Shown piece after piece: positions 18,875-29,000 of a stretch of 64,000 nucleotides of DNA (within the stretch, counting starts at the first letter, position 1; each line of letters starts with the position of its first letter). The translations under genes were made by a program, and so were the position numbers. Below the pieces are notes generated by a model, which saw nothing but the letters and a program-made list of their open reading frames with translations, was not told the DNA's origin and did not search any database. The DNA comes from Intestinibacillus massiliensis (GTDB lineage Bacteria; Bacillota; Clostridia; Oscillospirales; Butyricicoccaceae): positions 62,001 through 126,000 of the forward strand of contig JAJUJC010000005.1 of assembly GCA_029267335.1 (NCBI GenBank), written 5' to 3'.

Positions 18875-20290
18875 ATGGGTAAGTACACAGCCGATTGCCA
18901 AAGTCTGCTCGAACTGCTCGGGGGAAGAGAGAACATCAACGCGGTGATGCACTGCGTCACGCGCATGCGTTTTGTACTCAACGATCCCTCCAAAGCGGAT
19001 ATTCCGGCAATTGAAGCGCTCAAATCGGTCAAAGGTTCCTTTACGCAGGCAGGTCAGTTCCAAGTGATTATCGGCACGGATGTCGCAACTTTTTTCAATG
19101 ATTTTCAGCAGATCTCCGGCATCGAAGGCGTGAGCAAGGAGGCGGCAAAGGCCGCTGCCAAGCAGAACCAAAACGCCCTCCAGCGCATCATGACCAACAT
19201 CTCCGAAATTTTTGCACCGCTCATCCCCGCGATCATTGTCGGCGGTCTGATTCTGGGCTTCCGCAACTGTATCGACTCTCTTTATCTCTTTGAAAACGGC
19301 ACCAAGACGCTGTGCGATCTGTCCCAGTTCTGGTCGGGTGTAGACAGCTTCCTTTGGCTCATCGGTGAGGCAGTCTTTCACATGCTGCCGGTCGGCATCT
19401 GCTGGTCTGTAACCAAGAAAATGGGCACGACCCAGATCCTCGGCATCATTTTGGGACTCACGCTGGTATCCGGTCAACTGCTCAACGCATATGCGGTGGC
19501 ATCGACTGCCGCCGCCGATATTCCATTCTGGAACTTCGGCTTTGCGCAGGTCAAAATGATCGGTTATCAGGCGCAGGTGCTCCCCGCGATCCTCGCCGCC
19601 TTTGTACTGGTCTATCTGGAACGCTTCTTTACCAAGATCGTTCCCAATGTGCTGAAAATGATTCTGGTGCCCTTCTTCTCCCTCACACTTTCCGTCATGT
19701 GCGCGCATTTCATTGTCGGCCCGATTGGCTGGAAGATCGGCTCAGCAATCTCCGCAGTGGTCTATGCCGGTATGGTCGGCAGCTTCAAGGTGGTGTTCGC
19801 CGCGGTATTCGGCTTCTTCTATGCGCCGCTCGTCATCACCGGTCTGCACCACATGAGCAACGCCATCGACCTGCAGCTCATCGCAGATTTTCAGGGAACG
19901 ATGCTGTGGCCGATGATTGCGCTTTCCAACATTGCGCAAGGCTCGGCAGTGCTTGCCATGAGCCGTTTGCAGCGCAAAAATGCGCAGGCGCAGGAAATCG
20001 CCGTGCCCGCATGCATTTCGTGCTACCTCGGCGTCACGGAACCTGCGATGTTCGGCGTCAACCTCAAGTATAAGTTCCCGTTCATCTGCGCGATGATCGG
20101 TTCCTCGTGTGCAGCGGTGTTCAGCGTGGCGTTCCATGTCACCGCAAACGCGATCGGCGTAGGCGGTCTGCCCGGTATCCTGTCCATTCAGCCCGCATAT
20201 ATGGGACTGTTCGCTATCGCAATGGCGATCGCGATCGTCGTTCCCTTCGTTCTGACCATGGTGGTAGGCAAAAAGAAAGGCATTTATTAA
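18875..20290 (+). CDS. treP: PTS system trehalose-specific EIIBC component
   Basis: The protein has 471 residues. The IIB domain (about 1-85) carries the phosphorylated Cys in MHCVTRMRFVL; the rest is a ten-segment IIC membrane domain (FAPLIPAIIVGG, HHMSNAIDLQ, VTEPAMFGV). It imports and phosphorylates trehalose to trehalose-6-phosphate. No IIA domain is fused or adjacent, so a IIA encoded elsewhere must donate phosphate. It is first in the treP-treC operon and under TreR control. Confidence 0.94.
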   Translation: MGKYTADCQSLLELLGGRENINAVMHCVTRMRFVLNDPSKADIPAIEALKSVKGSFTQAGQFQVIIGTDVATFFNDFQQISGIEGVSKEAAKAAAKQNQNALQRIMTNISEIFAPLIPAIIVGGLILGFRNCIDSLYLFENGTKTLCDLSQFWSGVDSFLWLIGEAVFHMLPVGICWSVTKKMGTTQILGIILGLTLVSGQLLNAYAVASTAAADIPFWNFGFAQVKMIGYQAQVLPAILAAFVLVYLERFFTKIVPNVLKMILVPFFSLTLSVMCAHFIVGPIGWKIGSAISAVVYAGMVGSFKVVFAAVFGFFYAPLVITGLHHMSNAIDLQLIADFQGTMLWPMIALSNIAQGSAVLAMSRLQRKNAQAQEIAVPACISCYLGVTEPAMFGVNLKYKFPFICAMIGSSCAAVFSVAFHVTANAIGVGGLPGILSIQPAYMGLFAIAMAIAIVVPFVLTMVVGKKKGIY

Positions 20291-20350
20291 GTTTTGTCCT
20301 GTTCCTTCCGCAGGTAACACAGGCAGCATTTGAAGGAGGACTCATTTTTC

Positions 20351-21991
20351 ATGGCTTCTTTTCACGATAAGGTCGTATATCAGATCTATCCCAAATCGTT
20401 TTATGATTTCGACGGCGACGGCATTGGTGATCTGCGCGGTGTGCGTGCCAAGCTAGACTATCTGCAATCGCTCGGCATTGATCTCATCTGGCTGACTCCC
20501 TTTTTCGTTTCTCCGCAGCGGGATAACGGCTACGATGTTGCGGATTATTGCCGTGTCGATCCGCGCTTCGGCACGATGGTGGATGTGGAGGCGCTGATCG
20601 ACGACGCCCGCGACCGCGGCATGGGCATCATGCTCGACATGGTGTTCAACCACACATCGACCGCTCACGAATGGTTTCAGCGCGCCCTTGCAGGTGAGAA
20701 GAAGTATCAGGAGTACTATATTTTTCGCAACGGTACGCCGGATACGCCGCCGACCAACTGGGTCTCCAAATTCGGCGGTTCGGCGTGGGAATATGTCCCC
20801 GCGCTCGGCAAATGGTATCTGCATCTGTTCGACGTGACCCAAGCGGATCTCAACTGGGATAATCCCGCCGTGCGCGAGGAGCTGAAGTCGGTCATCCGCT
20901 TTTGGAAACGCAAGGGCGTGCAGGGATTCCGGTTCGATGTCGTGAATCTCATCTCCAAGCCCGCGCAGTTTTGCGATGATACCGAGGGCGACGGCCGGCG
21001 TTTTTACACCGACGGACCGCATGTGCACGCGTATCTGCGCGAACTCGTCGCAGATACCGGCATTGCCGATCTGGTCACGGTCGGCGAAATGTCCTCCACC
21101 ACGATCGAAAACTGTGTGCTTTATTCCAATCCCGCAGAGCGTGAGCTGTCCATGTGCTTCAACTTTCATCATTTAAAAATTGATTACCGTGGCGGTGACA
21201 AATGGCAGCTCATGCCGCCCGATCTGGAAAAGCTCAAGCGGCTGCTCTGCCGCTGGCAGACCGAAATGCAGGCGCAGAACGGTTGGAACGCTACCTTTTG
21301 GTGCAATCACGATCAGCCGCGCATCGTTTCCCGTCTGGGCGATGAGGGCGTCTATCGCAAGCGCTCCGCAAAAATGCTCGCGACCGCGATCCATCTGCTG
21401 CGCGGCACGCCCTATGTGTATCAGGGCGAAGAGATCGGCATGACCAACGCACACTATACCTCGATCGAGCAATACGCCGATGTCGAAAGCCGCAATTATT
21501 ACCGGATTTTATGTGAAAGCGGCAGCACCCCCGCCGAGGCGCTTGCCGTGCTTGCGGCGCGCTCCCGTGATAACGGGCGCACGCCCATGCAGTGGAGCGA
21601 TGCTCCGCACGCAGGCTTTTCCACGGGCACGCCGTGGCTTGCCCCGTCCGATACCTACCGCACCATCCACGTCGCGGAAGCGTGCGCCGATCCGGATTCT
21701 ATCCTGCACTATTATAAGACCCTGATCGCGCTGCGCAAGCGGCTTCCGGTCATCGCGGAAGGCGAGATCGCGTTCTACGGCATGGAAATTCCCGGTCTAC
21801 TCGGCTACTATCGCACGCTGGGCGACGATGCGCTCCTCGTGCTGTGCAATCTAACCGGCGACACGCTCGCCGTTTCGCTTCCCGCGGAGCAGACGCGTTG
21901 GCAGGTGCTGCTCGACAGCTGCGGCGATGCGCCTGCGATCGGTGAGCGACTGACCCTGCGTCCCTATGAGGCGCTTGTACTGCAAAAGTGA
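20351..21991 (+). CDS. treC: alpha,alpha-phosphotrehalase (GH13)
   Basis: The protein has 546 residues and the GH13 (beta/alpha)8 enzyme layout: KVVYQIYPKSFYD at the start, FRFDVVN with the nucleophile Asp, VGEMSS with the acid Glu, and NHDQPR. It hydrolyses trehalose-6-phosphate to glucose and glucose-6-phosphate in the cytoplasm. AAGGAGG lies eleven bases before ATG 20351. The 60-base gap to treP has no terminator, so the two form an operon. Confidence 0.95.
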   Translation: MASFHDKVVYQIYPKSFYDFDGDGIGDLRGVRAKLDYLQSLGIDLIWLTPFFVSPQRDNGYDVADYCRVDPRFGTMVDVEALIDDARDRGMGIMLDMVFNHTSTAHEWFQRALAGEKKYQEYYIFRNGTPDTPPTNWVSKFGGSAWEYVPALGKWYLHLFDVTQADLNWDNPAVREELKSVIRFWKRKGVQGFRFDVVNLISKPAQFCDDTEGDGRRFYTDGPHVHAYLRELVADTGIADLVTVGEMSSTTIENCVLYSNPAERELSMCFNFHHLKIDYRGGDKWQLMPPDLEKLKRLLCRWQTEMQAQNGWNATFWCNHDQPRIVSRLGDEGVYRKRSAKMLATAIHLLRGTPYVYQGEEIGMTNAHYTSIEQYADVESRNYYRILCESGSTPAEALAVLAARSRDNGRTPMQWSDAPHAGFSTGTPWLAPSDTYRTIHVAEACADPDSILHYYKTLIALRKRLPVIAEGEIAFYGMEIPGLLGYYRTLGDDALLVLCNLTGDTLAVSLPAEQTRWQVLLDSCGDAPAIGERLTLRPYEALVLQK

Positions 21992-21992
21992 T

Positions 21993-22029
21993 AAAAAGCG
22001 CTGCATCTGTCCTGATGCAGCGCTTTTTT
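21993..22029. terminator. bidirectional terminator
   Basis: AAAAAGCGCTGCATC pairs with GATGCAGCGCTTTTT between convergent treC and the dCMP deaminase gene. Confidence 0.92.
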
Positions 22030-22032
22030 GCG

Positions 22033-22521
22033 TTAATATCCGCTTTCTCCGCTCAGAATGTCGTCGTGTTCAACCCATTCCTCGACCGGGATTTCCTCGT
22101 AAGTATCCGCGTCGCGGCGGATAATCACGCGTTCGATGCCCGCGTTGATGACCATGCGCTTGCACATCGTGCACGAGTTCGCGTCGCGCATGATCTCGCC
22201 GGTCTTCATGTCGCGTCCGACCAGATAGAGCGTCGCGCCGATCATCTGCTCGCGGGACGCGGCGATGATGGCGTTCGCCTCTGCATGCACGCTGCGGCAG
22301 AACTCATAGCGCGTGCCGCGCGGAATGTTCATCTGCTCTCTCACGCAGGTGCCCAGATCAATGCAGTTTGCCCGACCGCGCGGCGCGCCGGTGTAGCCGG
22401 TCGAGACGATGGAATCATTTTTGACGATGACCGCTCCAAAGTTGCGGCGCAGACAGGTGCCGCGTTCCAGTGCGACCTGCGCCATATCCAAATAGTAGTT
22501 GATTTTATCCCGTCTTGTCAT
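22033..22521 (-). CDS. dCMP deaminase family protein
   Basis: The protein has 162 residues. Zinc ligands and the catalytic Glu are in VHAEANAI, and the second zinc pair is in SCTMCKR (Ser in place of the usual Pro before the first Cys). TGYTGAPRGRANC matches the dCMP/ComEB subgroup. It deaminates dCMP to dUMP for thymidylate synthesis. It lies 22 bases after the ABC ATPase gene, with CAGGAGG before the ATG, so the two are probably co-transcribed. Confidence 0.92.
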   Translation of the reverse strand: MTRRDKINYYLDMAQVALERGTCLRRNFGAVIVKNDSIVSTGYTGAPRGRANCIDLGTCVREQMNIPRGTRYEFCRSVHAEANAIIAASREQMIGATLYLVGRDMKTGEIMRDANSCTMCKRMVINAGIERVIIRRDADTYEEIPVEEWVEHDDILSGESGY

Positions 22522-22543
22522 GGTTGTCCTCCTGTCTGACAGA

Positions 22544-23203
22544 CTACGCTTCGGTCAGCCTGCCGTCCTCGATCGTCACGCGGCGGTGCGCCCGCGCGGC
22601 AACCGTATTGTCATGTGTAATCAGCACAATCGTGTGCCCCGCGTCGTGCAGCTCGTCAAAAAGCGTGAGCACTTCGCGCGCCGATGCGGGATCGAGATTG
22701 CCGGTCGGCTCGTCCGCAAGCAGCACCGACGGCTGCGCGCACACCGCGCGCGCGATCGCAACGCGCTGCTGCTGCCCGCCCGACAGCATATCCGGTCGGT
22801 GCTGCATACGATGTGCCAGCCCAACCCGTTCAAGTGCGGCGGCGGCATAGCGTTCGCGCTCCCGACGCGCCATGCCGCGAAACAGCAGCGGCAGCGCAAC
22901 ATTTTGCAGTGCGGTCAGGTCGGTCGACAGCCGGAACGACTGAAACACAAATCCGATCTCGCGCCCGCGAATACGCGCGAGCGCATCCGCATCAAGTGCA
23001 CCGACATCGCGTCCGCCGAGCACATACTGTCCGCTCGTCGGCGTATCCATGCAGCCGAGAATGTGCATGAGCGTGGTCTTGCCCGAACCGGACGCCCCCA
23101 CAATGGATACATACTCACCCTGTTCGATGTCGAGATCAATGTCGCGCAGCGCGCACACGCTGCCCTTATCATAGATTTTACAGACCTTGCGCAGCAATAT
23201 CAA
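22544..23203 (-). CDS. ABC transporter ATP-binding protein without adjacent permease
   Basis: The protein has 219 residues and resembles LolD/MacB ATPases: Walker [17 protein letters not shown] signature, LLADEPTGNLD, ITHDN H-loop. All catalytic motifs are intact. No permease is nearby; upstream is mreB and downstream dCMP deaminase. It starts with TTG 23203, nine bases after AGGGG. An out-of-frame ATG seven bases upstream opens a ten-codon reading frame. Confidence 0.88.
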   Translation of the reverse strand: MILLRKVCKIYDKGSVCALRDIDLDIEQGEYVSIVGASGSGKTTLMHILGCMDTPTSGQYVLGGRDVGALDADALARIRGREIGFVFQSFRLSTDLTALQNVALPLLFRGMARRERERYAAAALERVGLAHRMQHRPDMLSGGQQQRVAIARAVCAQPSVLLADEPTGNLDPASAREVLTLFDELHDAGHTIVLITHDNTVAARAHRRVTIEDGRLTEA

Positions 23204-23254
23204 GTGTCATTTCCCCTTCCGCGCTTAGTGTGCGCGAAAGCGCTTGCCAATATA

Positions 23255-23292
23255 CAAAAACCGGCTGAAAACGCAATGTTTCAGCCGGTTTC
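23255..23292 (-). terminator. terminator after mreB
   Basis: AAACCGGCTGAAA and TTTCAGCCGGTTT pair, with a T-run on the minus strand. Confidence 0.85.
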
Positions 23293-23299
23293 CAAGAAA

Positions 23300-24319
<1,020 letters not shown>

Positions 24320-24392
24320 TTTGACACCTCAACCAATCTATATCACGGAAATTTATGGAGCAAACAAAATACTTTGCGGCATACTATTCAAT

Positions 24393-24420
24393 ATTATATC
24401 GGATTTATTTCATTTTGCAA
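24393..24420 (-). promoter_or_regulatory. sigma-A promoter of mreB
   Basis: On the minus strand: TTGCAA, 16 bases, TATAAT in an AT-rich stretch. Confidence 0.7.
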
Positions 24421-24474
24421 GTATACCGCGCATAATTTCATAAAAAATATCGAATTTCACAGTTTTACCTATAT

Positions 24475-25122
24475 TTACCGCGGTGTTTTTGTCACAGCGA
24501 GCGCAAACACGGCGGATGCTCCCGCGCCGCGCAAAAGCTGTACGCACACCGCCATGGTCGCGCCGCTCGTCAGCACATCATCGACCAGAACGAGCCGCTT
24601 TCCCTGTGCGTCTCTGTTGGGACGCATCCTGTAGGCGCGCGCCGCATTGTACGCGCGTTCGCTGCCCCGCAGACGGGACTGTTTGCGCGCGAAACTGCGC
24701 TTGTGCAGCAGCGGCACGACCGGAAGCCCAAACTGCGCGCCGAGCATCGCCGCGACATAGCCGCTCTGGTCATACCCGCGCATGCGGCGCGACAGCCAGC
24801 CCGTCGGCACATAGGTCAGCGCGTCCGGCTGCCATGTTTTGAGGTGTGCGGCGAGCACGGGCGCGGTCTGCGCGGCAAACCACCGCGCGTAGCTTTTATA
24901 ATGCTGAAATTTATAGCGCACAAGCGCGCGGCGGACTGCGCCGGTATAACGCAGCGCTGCCGCGGCATCGTCCGCTCCCCGCACGCGCACCTCGTCTGTT
25001 TGGCGGTATTCGCGCCGCACCACGGTCTGGCAGGCTGCACACAGCATCGCCCCCCCTGCAAGCGGCAGGTGTTCGCGGCACAGGACACAACGCTTTGGGA
25101 AAAGTAAGCTGAGCATGCTCAC
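24475..25122 (-). CDS. comF: ComF family phosphoribosyltransferase-like protein
   Basis: The protein has 215 residues. An N-terminal zinc ribbon (CVLCREH and CAAC) is followed by a phosphoribosyltransferase fold with the PRPP loop LVLVDDVLTSGATM. ComF acts in DNA uptake during transformation in other species. The GTG start at 25122 overlaps the recD2 stop as GTGA with AGGAGG upstream, so the two are translationally coupled. Confidence 0.92.
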   Translation of the reverse strand: MSMLSLLFPKRCVLCREHLPLAGGAMLCAACQTVVRREYRQTDEVRVRGADDAAAALRYTGAVRRALVRYKFQHYKSYARWFAAQTAPVLAAHLKTWQPDALTYVPTGWLSRRMRGYDQSGYVAAMLGAQFGLPVVPLLHKRSFARKQSRLRGSERAYNAARAYRMRPNRDAQGKRLVLVDDVLTSGATMAVCVQLLRGAGASAVFALAVTKTPR

Positions 25123-27356
25123 GGATTTTCCTCCTGCGTCAGCCGCGCGCGCAGGGCACTGTAGCGTTTGCCCTTGGTATTGTTGTCAACCATATAGGTC
25201 ACGACCTCCTGCGCGCCGACGATGACGAGCAGCCGCTTGGCGCGTGTGATCGCGGTATAGAGGATATTGCGTGTCAGCAGGCGACGCGGCACGCCCGCAG
25301 ACAGCGCGACGACGACTGCGTCGAACTCGCTGCCCTGTGCCTTGTGCACGGTCATCGCATAGGCAAGATCAAGCTCTCCGAGCATGTCAAAGGTATAGGT
25401 CGCCAGTTTTTCATCGAATTTCACGAGCAGGCACTCCTGCCCGGGAAAAATCTGCACGATCTCGCCCACGTCGCCGTTGAACATGCCGCTGCCCGCGTCC
25501 TTGCCGTCCGCGCTTTCCCACAGAATGTCATAGTTGTTGCGGATCTGCATGACGCGATCACCTTCGCGAAAGATCGTGTCCCCAAAGCGCTTTTCCGCCT
25601 TGCCCTCGGCGGGGGGATTGAGCGTGTCCTGCAACGCGCGGTTGAGTGCAAACGTGCCTGCACCCTGCCGTTTTGCGGGCGAAAGCACCTGGATCTGCGA
25701 CGGCGTCATGCCGTAATAGCGCGGCAGACGGTCACGGCACAGCTCGCACACCGTGCGCACGACCTCCGCGGGGTCCGCCTTTTTGAGCAGAAAAAAGTCA
25801 CCGTCCTTGCCGGAGGGATGGGGCTGCCGCCCCTCATTGATCGCGTGCGCGTTCATGACAATGTCGCTTTTCTGCGCCTGCCGGAAAATTTCGGTCAGGC
25901 GAATCGTCGGCACCATGCCCGAAGCGATGGTGTCGCGCAGAAAATTGCCCGGTCCGACCGGCGGAAGCTGATCCGCGTCGCCCACGAGCACGAGCCGCGC
26001 GCCATAGGGCAGCGCTTCGACGAGCGAGCGCATGAGCGCAATATCGACCATGGACACCTCGTCGAGCACGACGACATCACAGTCGAGCGGATTCGTCGCG
26101 CTGCGCTGAAACGCGAGATGACCGCCCGCGCCGTACCCCGCCTCGAGCAGGCGGTGGATTGTGCGCGCCTCCATGCCGCACAGCTCGGATAGGCGCTTCG
26201 CGGCTCTGCCGGTCGGCGCGGCAAGCTCGACGCGCAGCCCGATCGCCTCGAACACGCGCAGCATGCCGCGCACGGTCGTCGTTTTGCCCGTGCCGGGGCC
26301 GCCGGTCAGGATGACCAGACCGTTTTTTGCCGCCGCGGCGATGGCCTCGCGCTGAAGCGGCGCATATTCGACGTCGGAACCGTCCTCAAGCGCGGTGAGC
26401 AGCTCGTCCACATCGAAATCATATTCATAGTTGTGCTCCGCCATGCGGCGCAGCGTTTGCGCGAGATAATCCTCCGCCTCGTACATCTGCCGCAGATAGA
26501 CCGCGTCCCGGCCGCAGATGAACTCGCGCACAAGCTGTCCCTCGCTTTCGAGCCGCGCCAGCCCCTCCTCGACGCGTGCCGCGTCAAACGGCTCGTCCCC
26601 GTCGTCCGCGAGCAGCCCGCAGGTTGCCGTGAGCAGTTTTTCGACCGGAATAAAGGTATGTCCGTTGCCGAGATTGAAGGTCAGCGTGTAGAGCAGTCCC
26701 GCGTCTACACGCTCCGGACTGACGCGCGACAGACCGAGCGCGAGCGCCAGACTGTCCGCAAGGTGAAAATCGACCTCATAATAGTCGTCACACAGCAGAT
26801 AGGGGTTCTCGGTAAGCGCGTCGATCGCCTCGCCGCCGAGCCGCTTATAGAGCGGCGGCGTCAGGCTGAGCGGCAATCCGTTTTCCGTCAAAAAATCCAT
26901 GAGCAGACGCATTTCGCTCTGCTCGAGAAACTGCCGCTGAATGGCGCGCGCCTTTTGCTCGGTGATGCCGCGAATGTGCGTCAGCCGGTCGGGTTCGTTC
27001 GCGAGCACGTCGAACGTATCCTCCCCGAACAGCTCCGCAAGCTTGCGCGCAAGCTTAGGGCCGATGCCCTTGATGAGCCCCGATCCGAGATAATCCGCGA
27101 TGCCGCTCACCGTAGAGGGCAGCGTGCGTTCAAAGGTATCCGCCGCGAACTGCTCGCCGTAGCTTGGATGGGTCGTCCACTGTCCGCACAGGGTCAGTTC
27201 CTCGCCCACGCCGACATTGGGGATGCAGCCGGTCGTCGTGACCTCCTCCCCGCTGTCCGTGAGCAGGCGCAGCACGGCGTAGCCATTGTCCGTGTTCTGA
27301 AACACGACCTGCTCCACCGTGCCGCTCATTGTAAAATATTGCACGCTTTCCTGCAT
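25119..27356 (-). CDS. recD2: RecD2-type ATP-dependent DNA helicase
   Basis: The protein has 745 residues, the expected length. The N-terminal OB-like region and helix-hairpin-helix repeats (GIGPKLARKLAELFG, then HIRGITEQKARAI) precede the superfamily 1B motor: Walker A LTGGPGTGKTTT, DEVSMVD, GDADQLPPVG, and the C-terminal motif VHKAQGSEFD. It is a 5'-3' helicase for repair without RecBC. The ATG at 27356 begins 13 bases after the stop of the upstream small membrane protein. It forms an operon with comF. Confidence 0.94.
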   Translation of the reverse strand: MQESVQYFTMSGTVEQVVFQNTDNGYAVLRLLTDSGEEVTTTGCIPNVGVGEELTLCGQWTTHPSYGEQFAADTFERTLPSTVSGIADYLGSGLIKGIGPKLARKLAELFGEDTFDVLANEPDRLTHIRGITEQKARAIQRQFLEQSEMRLLMDFLTENGLPLSLTPPLYKRLGGEAIDALTENPYLLCDDYYEVDFHLADSLALALGLSRVSPERVDAGLLYTLTFNLGNGHTFIPVEKLLTATCGLLADDGDEPFDAARVEEGLARLESEGQLVREFICGRDAVYLRQMYEAEDYLAQTLRRMAEHNYEYDFDVDELLTALEDGSDVEYAPLQREAIAAAAKNGLVILTGGPGTGKTTTVRGMLRVFEAIGLRVELAAPTGRAAKRLSELCGMEARTIHRLLEAGYGAGGHLAFQRSATNPLDCDVVVLDEVSMVDIALMRSLVEALPYGARLVLVGDADQLPPVGPGNFLRDTIASGMVPTIRLTEIFRQAQKSDIVMNAHAINEGRQPHPSGKDGDFFLLKKADPAEVVRTVCELCRDRLPRYYGMTPSQIQVLSPAKRQGAGTFALNRALQDTLNPPAEGKAEKRFGDTIFREGDRVMQIRNNYDILWESADGKDAGSGMFNGDVGEIVQIFPGQECLLVKFDEKLATYTFDMLGELDLAYAMTVHKAQGSEFDAVVVALSAGVPRRLLTRNILYTAITRAKRLLVIVGAQEVVTYMVDNNTKGKRYSALRARLTQEENP

Positions 27357-27369
27357 CTTTATTCCACCG

Positions 27370-27675
27370 CTATTCGATATACTCCATATGCCGCCGCACG
27401 CACAGCGCCTTGGCATAGTTGAATTTTTCGGGGTCCGCCTCCCCGTTTTCCACAAAAACGACGACCAGTGCGGGCAAATACAGCCGCCTGATCTGTGCCG
27501 CCGTGGCAATGAGCTGTTCGACCTTGGGGTCTGTGCCGCTGGCATACAGAAACAGCTCGGTCTGCCCGTCGATCCGAAAATAACCTGTAAAGATTATATC
27601 ATAGACCGCTTTCAAAATGCAAATCAGTCCGACCGCCGCAAAGATCCCGATCACGCATTCGAGCCAAATGCTCAC
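27370..27675 (-). CDS. small hypothetical membrane protein
   Basis: The protein has 101 residues: one N-terminal membrane segment (about 5-27), then a soluble domain with YFRIDGQTELFLYASG and VVVFVENGEADPEKF. I recognise no family. GGAGGG precedes the ATG. The gene is 13 bases upstream of recD2 and very likely in its operon, but a mechanistic link is not apparent. Confidence 0.75.
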   Translation of the reverse strand: MSIWLECVIGIFAAVGLICILKAVYDIIFTGYFRIDGQTELFLYASGTDPKVEQLIATAAQIRRLYLPALVVVFVENGEADPEKFNYAKALCVRRHMEYIE

Positions 27676-27778
27676 ATGTCATCCCTCCTTGCGTCATCCT
27701 ATGCAGCGACGGCTATGGAGGGTGCATGCCGACGCACCGTGACGCGCGGCAAAATAAATTTAAAAAGTTTTTCGCGCG

Positions 27779-27807
27779 ACCCCCATTTTTGCTTTCGCCA
27801 CTTCGTA
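27779..27807 (+). promoter_or_regulatory. candidate SigI-type promoter for the secreted repeat protein
   Basis: ACCCCC (27779-27784) and CGTA (27804-27807) resemble, from memory, the -35 and -10 elements of SigI promoters (ACCCCC and CGAA/CGTA). No good sigma-A promoter is seen in this gap. The sigI-rsgI genes lie immediately downstream of the gene it would drive. Confidence 0.45.
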
Positions 27808-27878
27808 TTACTCTTACAGCGGGGGAAGCCCGCAGCATCCTACGAATGAAATGATGGATTGCAAAGGAGTATGATCTT

Positions 27879-28874
27879 ATGAACAAGCAGACTTTGAAAC
27901 GTGCAGGCAGCATGCTGCTTGCCGCAGCGCTCGCGGCCGGTATGAGTACACAGGCATTTGCATTTGGCGGCGGTCATGGCGGCGGACGAGGAGGCGCATC
28001 GGGCAGTGCGGCGGTCACCGCGAGCGTAACCGGCTCGACGCAAAAGGCGCAAAAGGCGCAAAAGGCGGCAAATCGTACGGCGGACGGCAAGCCCGGCATG
28101 ATGCGCGGCATGGACACCGAAGCGCTTTCCACTGCGATCGACGCGCTTGCAGACAGCACGGCAAAGACCAACCTTGCGTCCCTGCTCGATGCATATGAGG
28201 CTGCCGTGACCGCTGCGCAGGGCATTTCCTCCACGACGACCTCGACCGAAAAGCAGGCGCTTCTCGATGCCGTCAGAACCGCGCGCGAAGCACTGCGCGA
28301 CGCACTGACCGACGCGAACCTCGCTCCGATGGGCAGAGGCGACCGCATGGGCAGCAAGGACGGCAGCGGTCGCGGCATGAACGTGGACACGCTCACGGCA
28401 GCGATCGCCGCGCTCGCGGATAGCGATACCAAGACGCAGCTTCAGTCTGCGCTCGCCGCCTACCAGACCGCACTGACCGCGGAGCAGAACCTTGCCTCCA
28501 CCGCGACAGACGCCGAGAAGCAGGCTGCGCGCGACGCAGTCCGCACCGCACGCGAAGCACTGCGTACCGCACTGACCGACGCGGGCATCACTGCCTCCGG
28601 TAACCGCTGCATGACAAGCACCGAAATCGCATCCGCGATCGCCGCACTCAATGACGGTGACACCAAGAGCAGCCTCACTACCCTGCTCACGGCATACCAG
28701 ACCGCGCTGACTGCGGAGCAGAACGTGTCCTCGACCGCGACTGAAACCGAAAAGCGCACGCTGTGCGATGCGGTCAAGACCGCGCGTGACGCACTGTATG
28801 CGGCGCTGCGCAGCGCGGGCATCGAGCCGATCTACTGCACGACGACCACAACAACCGCAACCTCCGGCACCTGA
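27879..28874 (+). CDS. secreted protein with three tandem helical repeats
   Basis: The protein has 331 residues. A signal peptide ends near AFAFGG (about residue 27), then comes a Gly/His/Arg segment and three repeats of ~72 residues starting near 79, 167 and 245. Each repeat follows the pattern IxALxDxxTKxxLxxLLxAYQTALTAEQ, then STATxxEKxxxxDAVxTAREALRxALTDAGI. Repeats 2 and 3 are closest. The composition is Ala/Thr-rich and helical. A pair of late cysteines and a Thr run end the protein. I do not recognise the family. AAAGGAG precedes the ATG. The location next to sigI-rsgI suggests envelope-stress control. Confidence 0.82.
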   Translation: MNKQTLKRAGSMLLAAALAAGMSTQAFAFGGGHGGGRGGASGSAAVTASVTGSTQKAQKAQKAANRTADGKPGMMRGMDTEALSTAIDALADSTAKTNLASLLDAYEAAVTAAQGISSTTTSTEKQALLDAVRTAREALRDALTDANLAPMGRGDRMGSKDGSGRGMNVDTLTAAIAALADSDTKTQLQSALAAYQTALTAEQNLASTATDAEKQAARDAVRTAREALRTALTDAGITASGNRCMTSTEIASAIAALNDGDTKSSLTTLLTAYQTALTAEQNVSSTATETEKRTLCDAVKTARDALYAALRSAGIEPIYCTTTTTTATSGT

Positions 28875-28886
28875 GTTTCTATCCCA

Positions 28887-28915
28887 AAGGGCGGGGCATC
28901 TTCCCCGCCCTTCTT
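28887..28915 (+). terminator. hairpin after the repeat protein gene
   Basis: AAGGGCGGGG pairs with CCCCGCCCTT. The T-run is weak, so termination may be partial. Confidence 0.6.
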
Positions 28916-28935
28916 GCTTACTTTTGCGGAAAGGA

Positions 28936-28964
28936 TTGGCGCAAAATGCAGAGTGTGCTATACT
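28936..28964 (+). promoter_or_regulatory. sigma-A-type promoter of sigI-rsgI
   Basis: TTGGCG, 17 bases, TATACT. Confidence 0.65.
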
Positions 28965-29000
28965 GATAGCAACAATTCTTTGCAAGAGGAGTGAGCGCGC

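Noticed and set aside
22544-23203. Orphan ABC ATPase as part of a hidden two-gene exporter
   Set aside because: No membrane permease frame lies on either side; the neighbours are dCMP deaminase and mreB with its own terminator.
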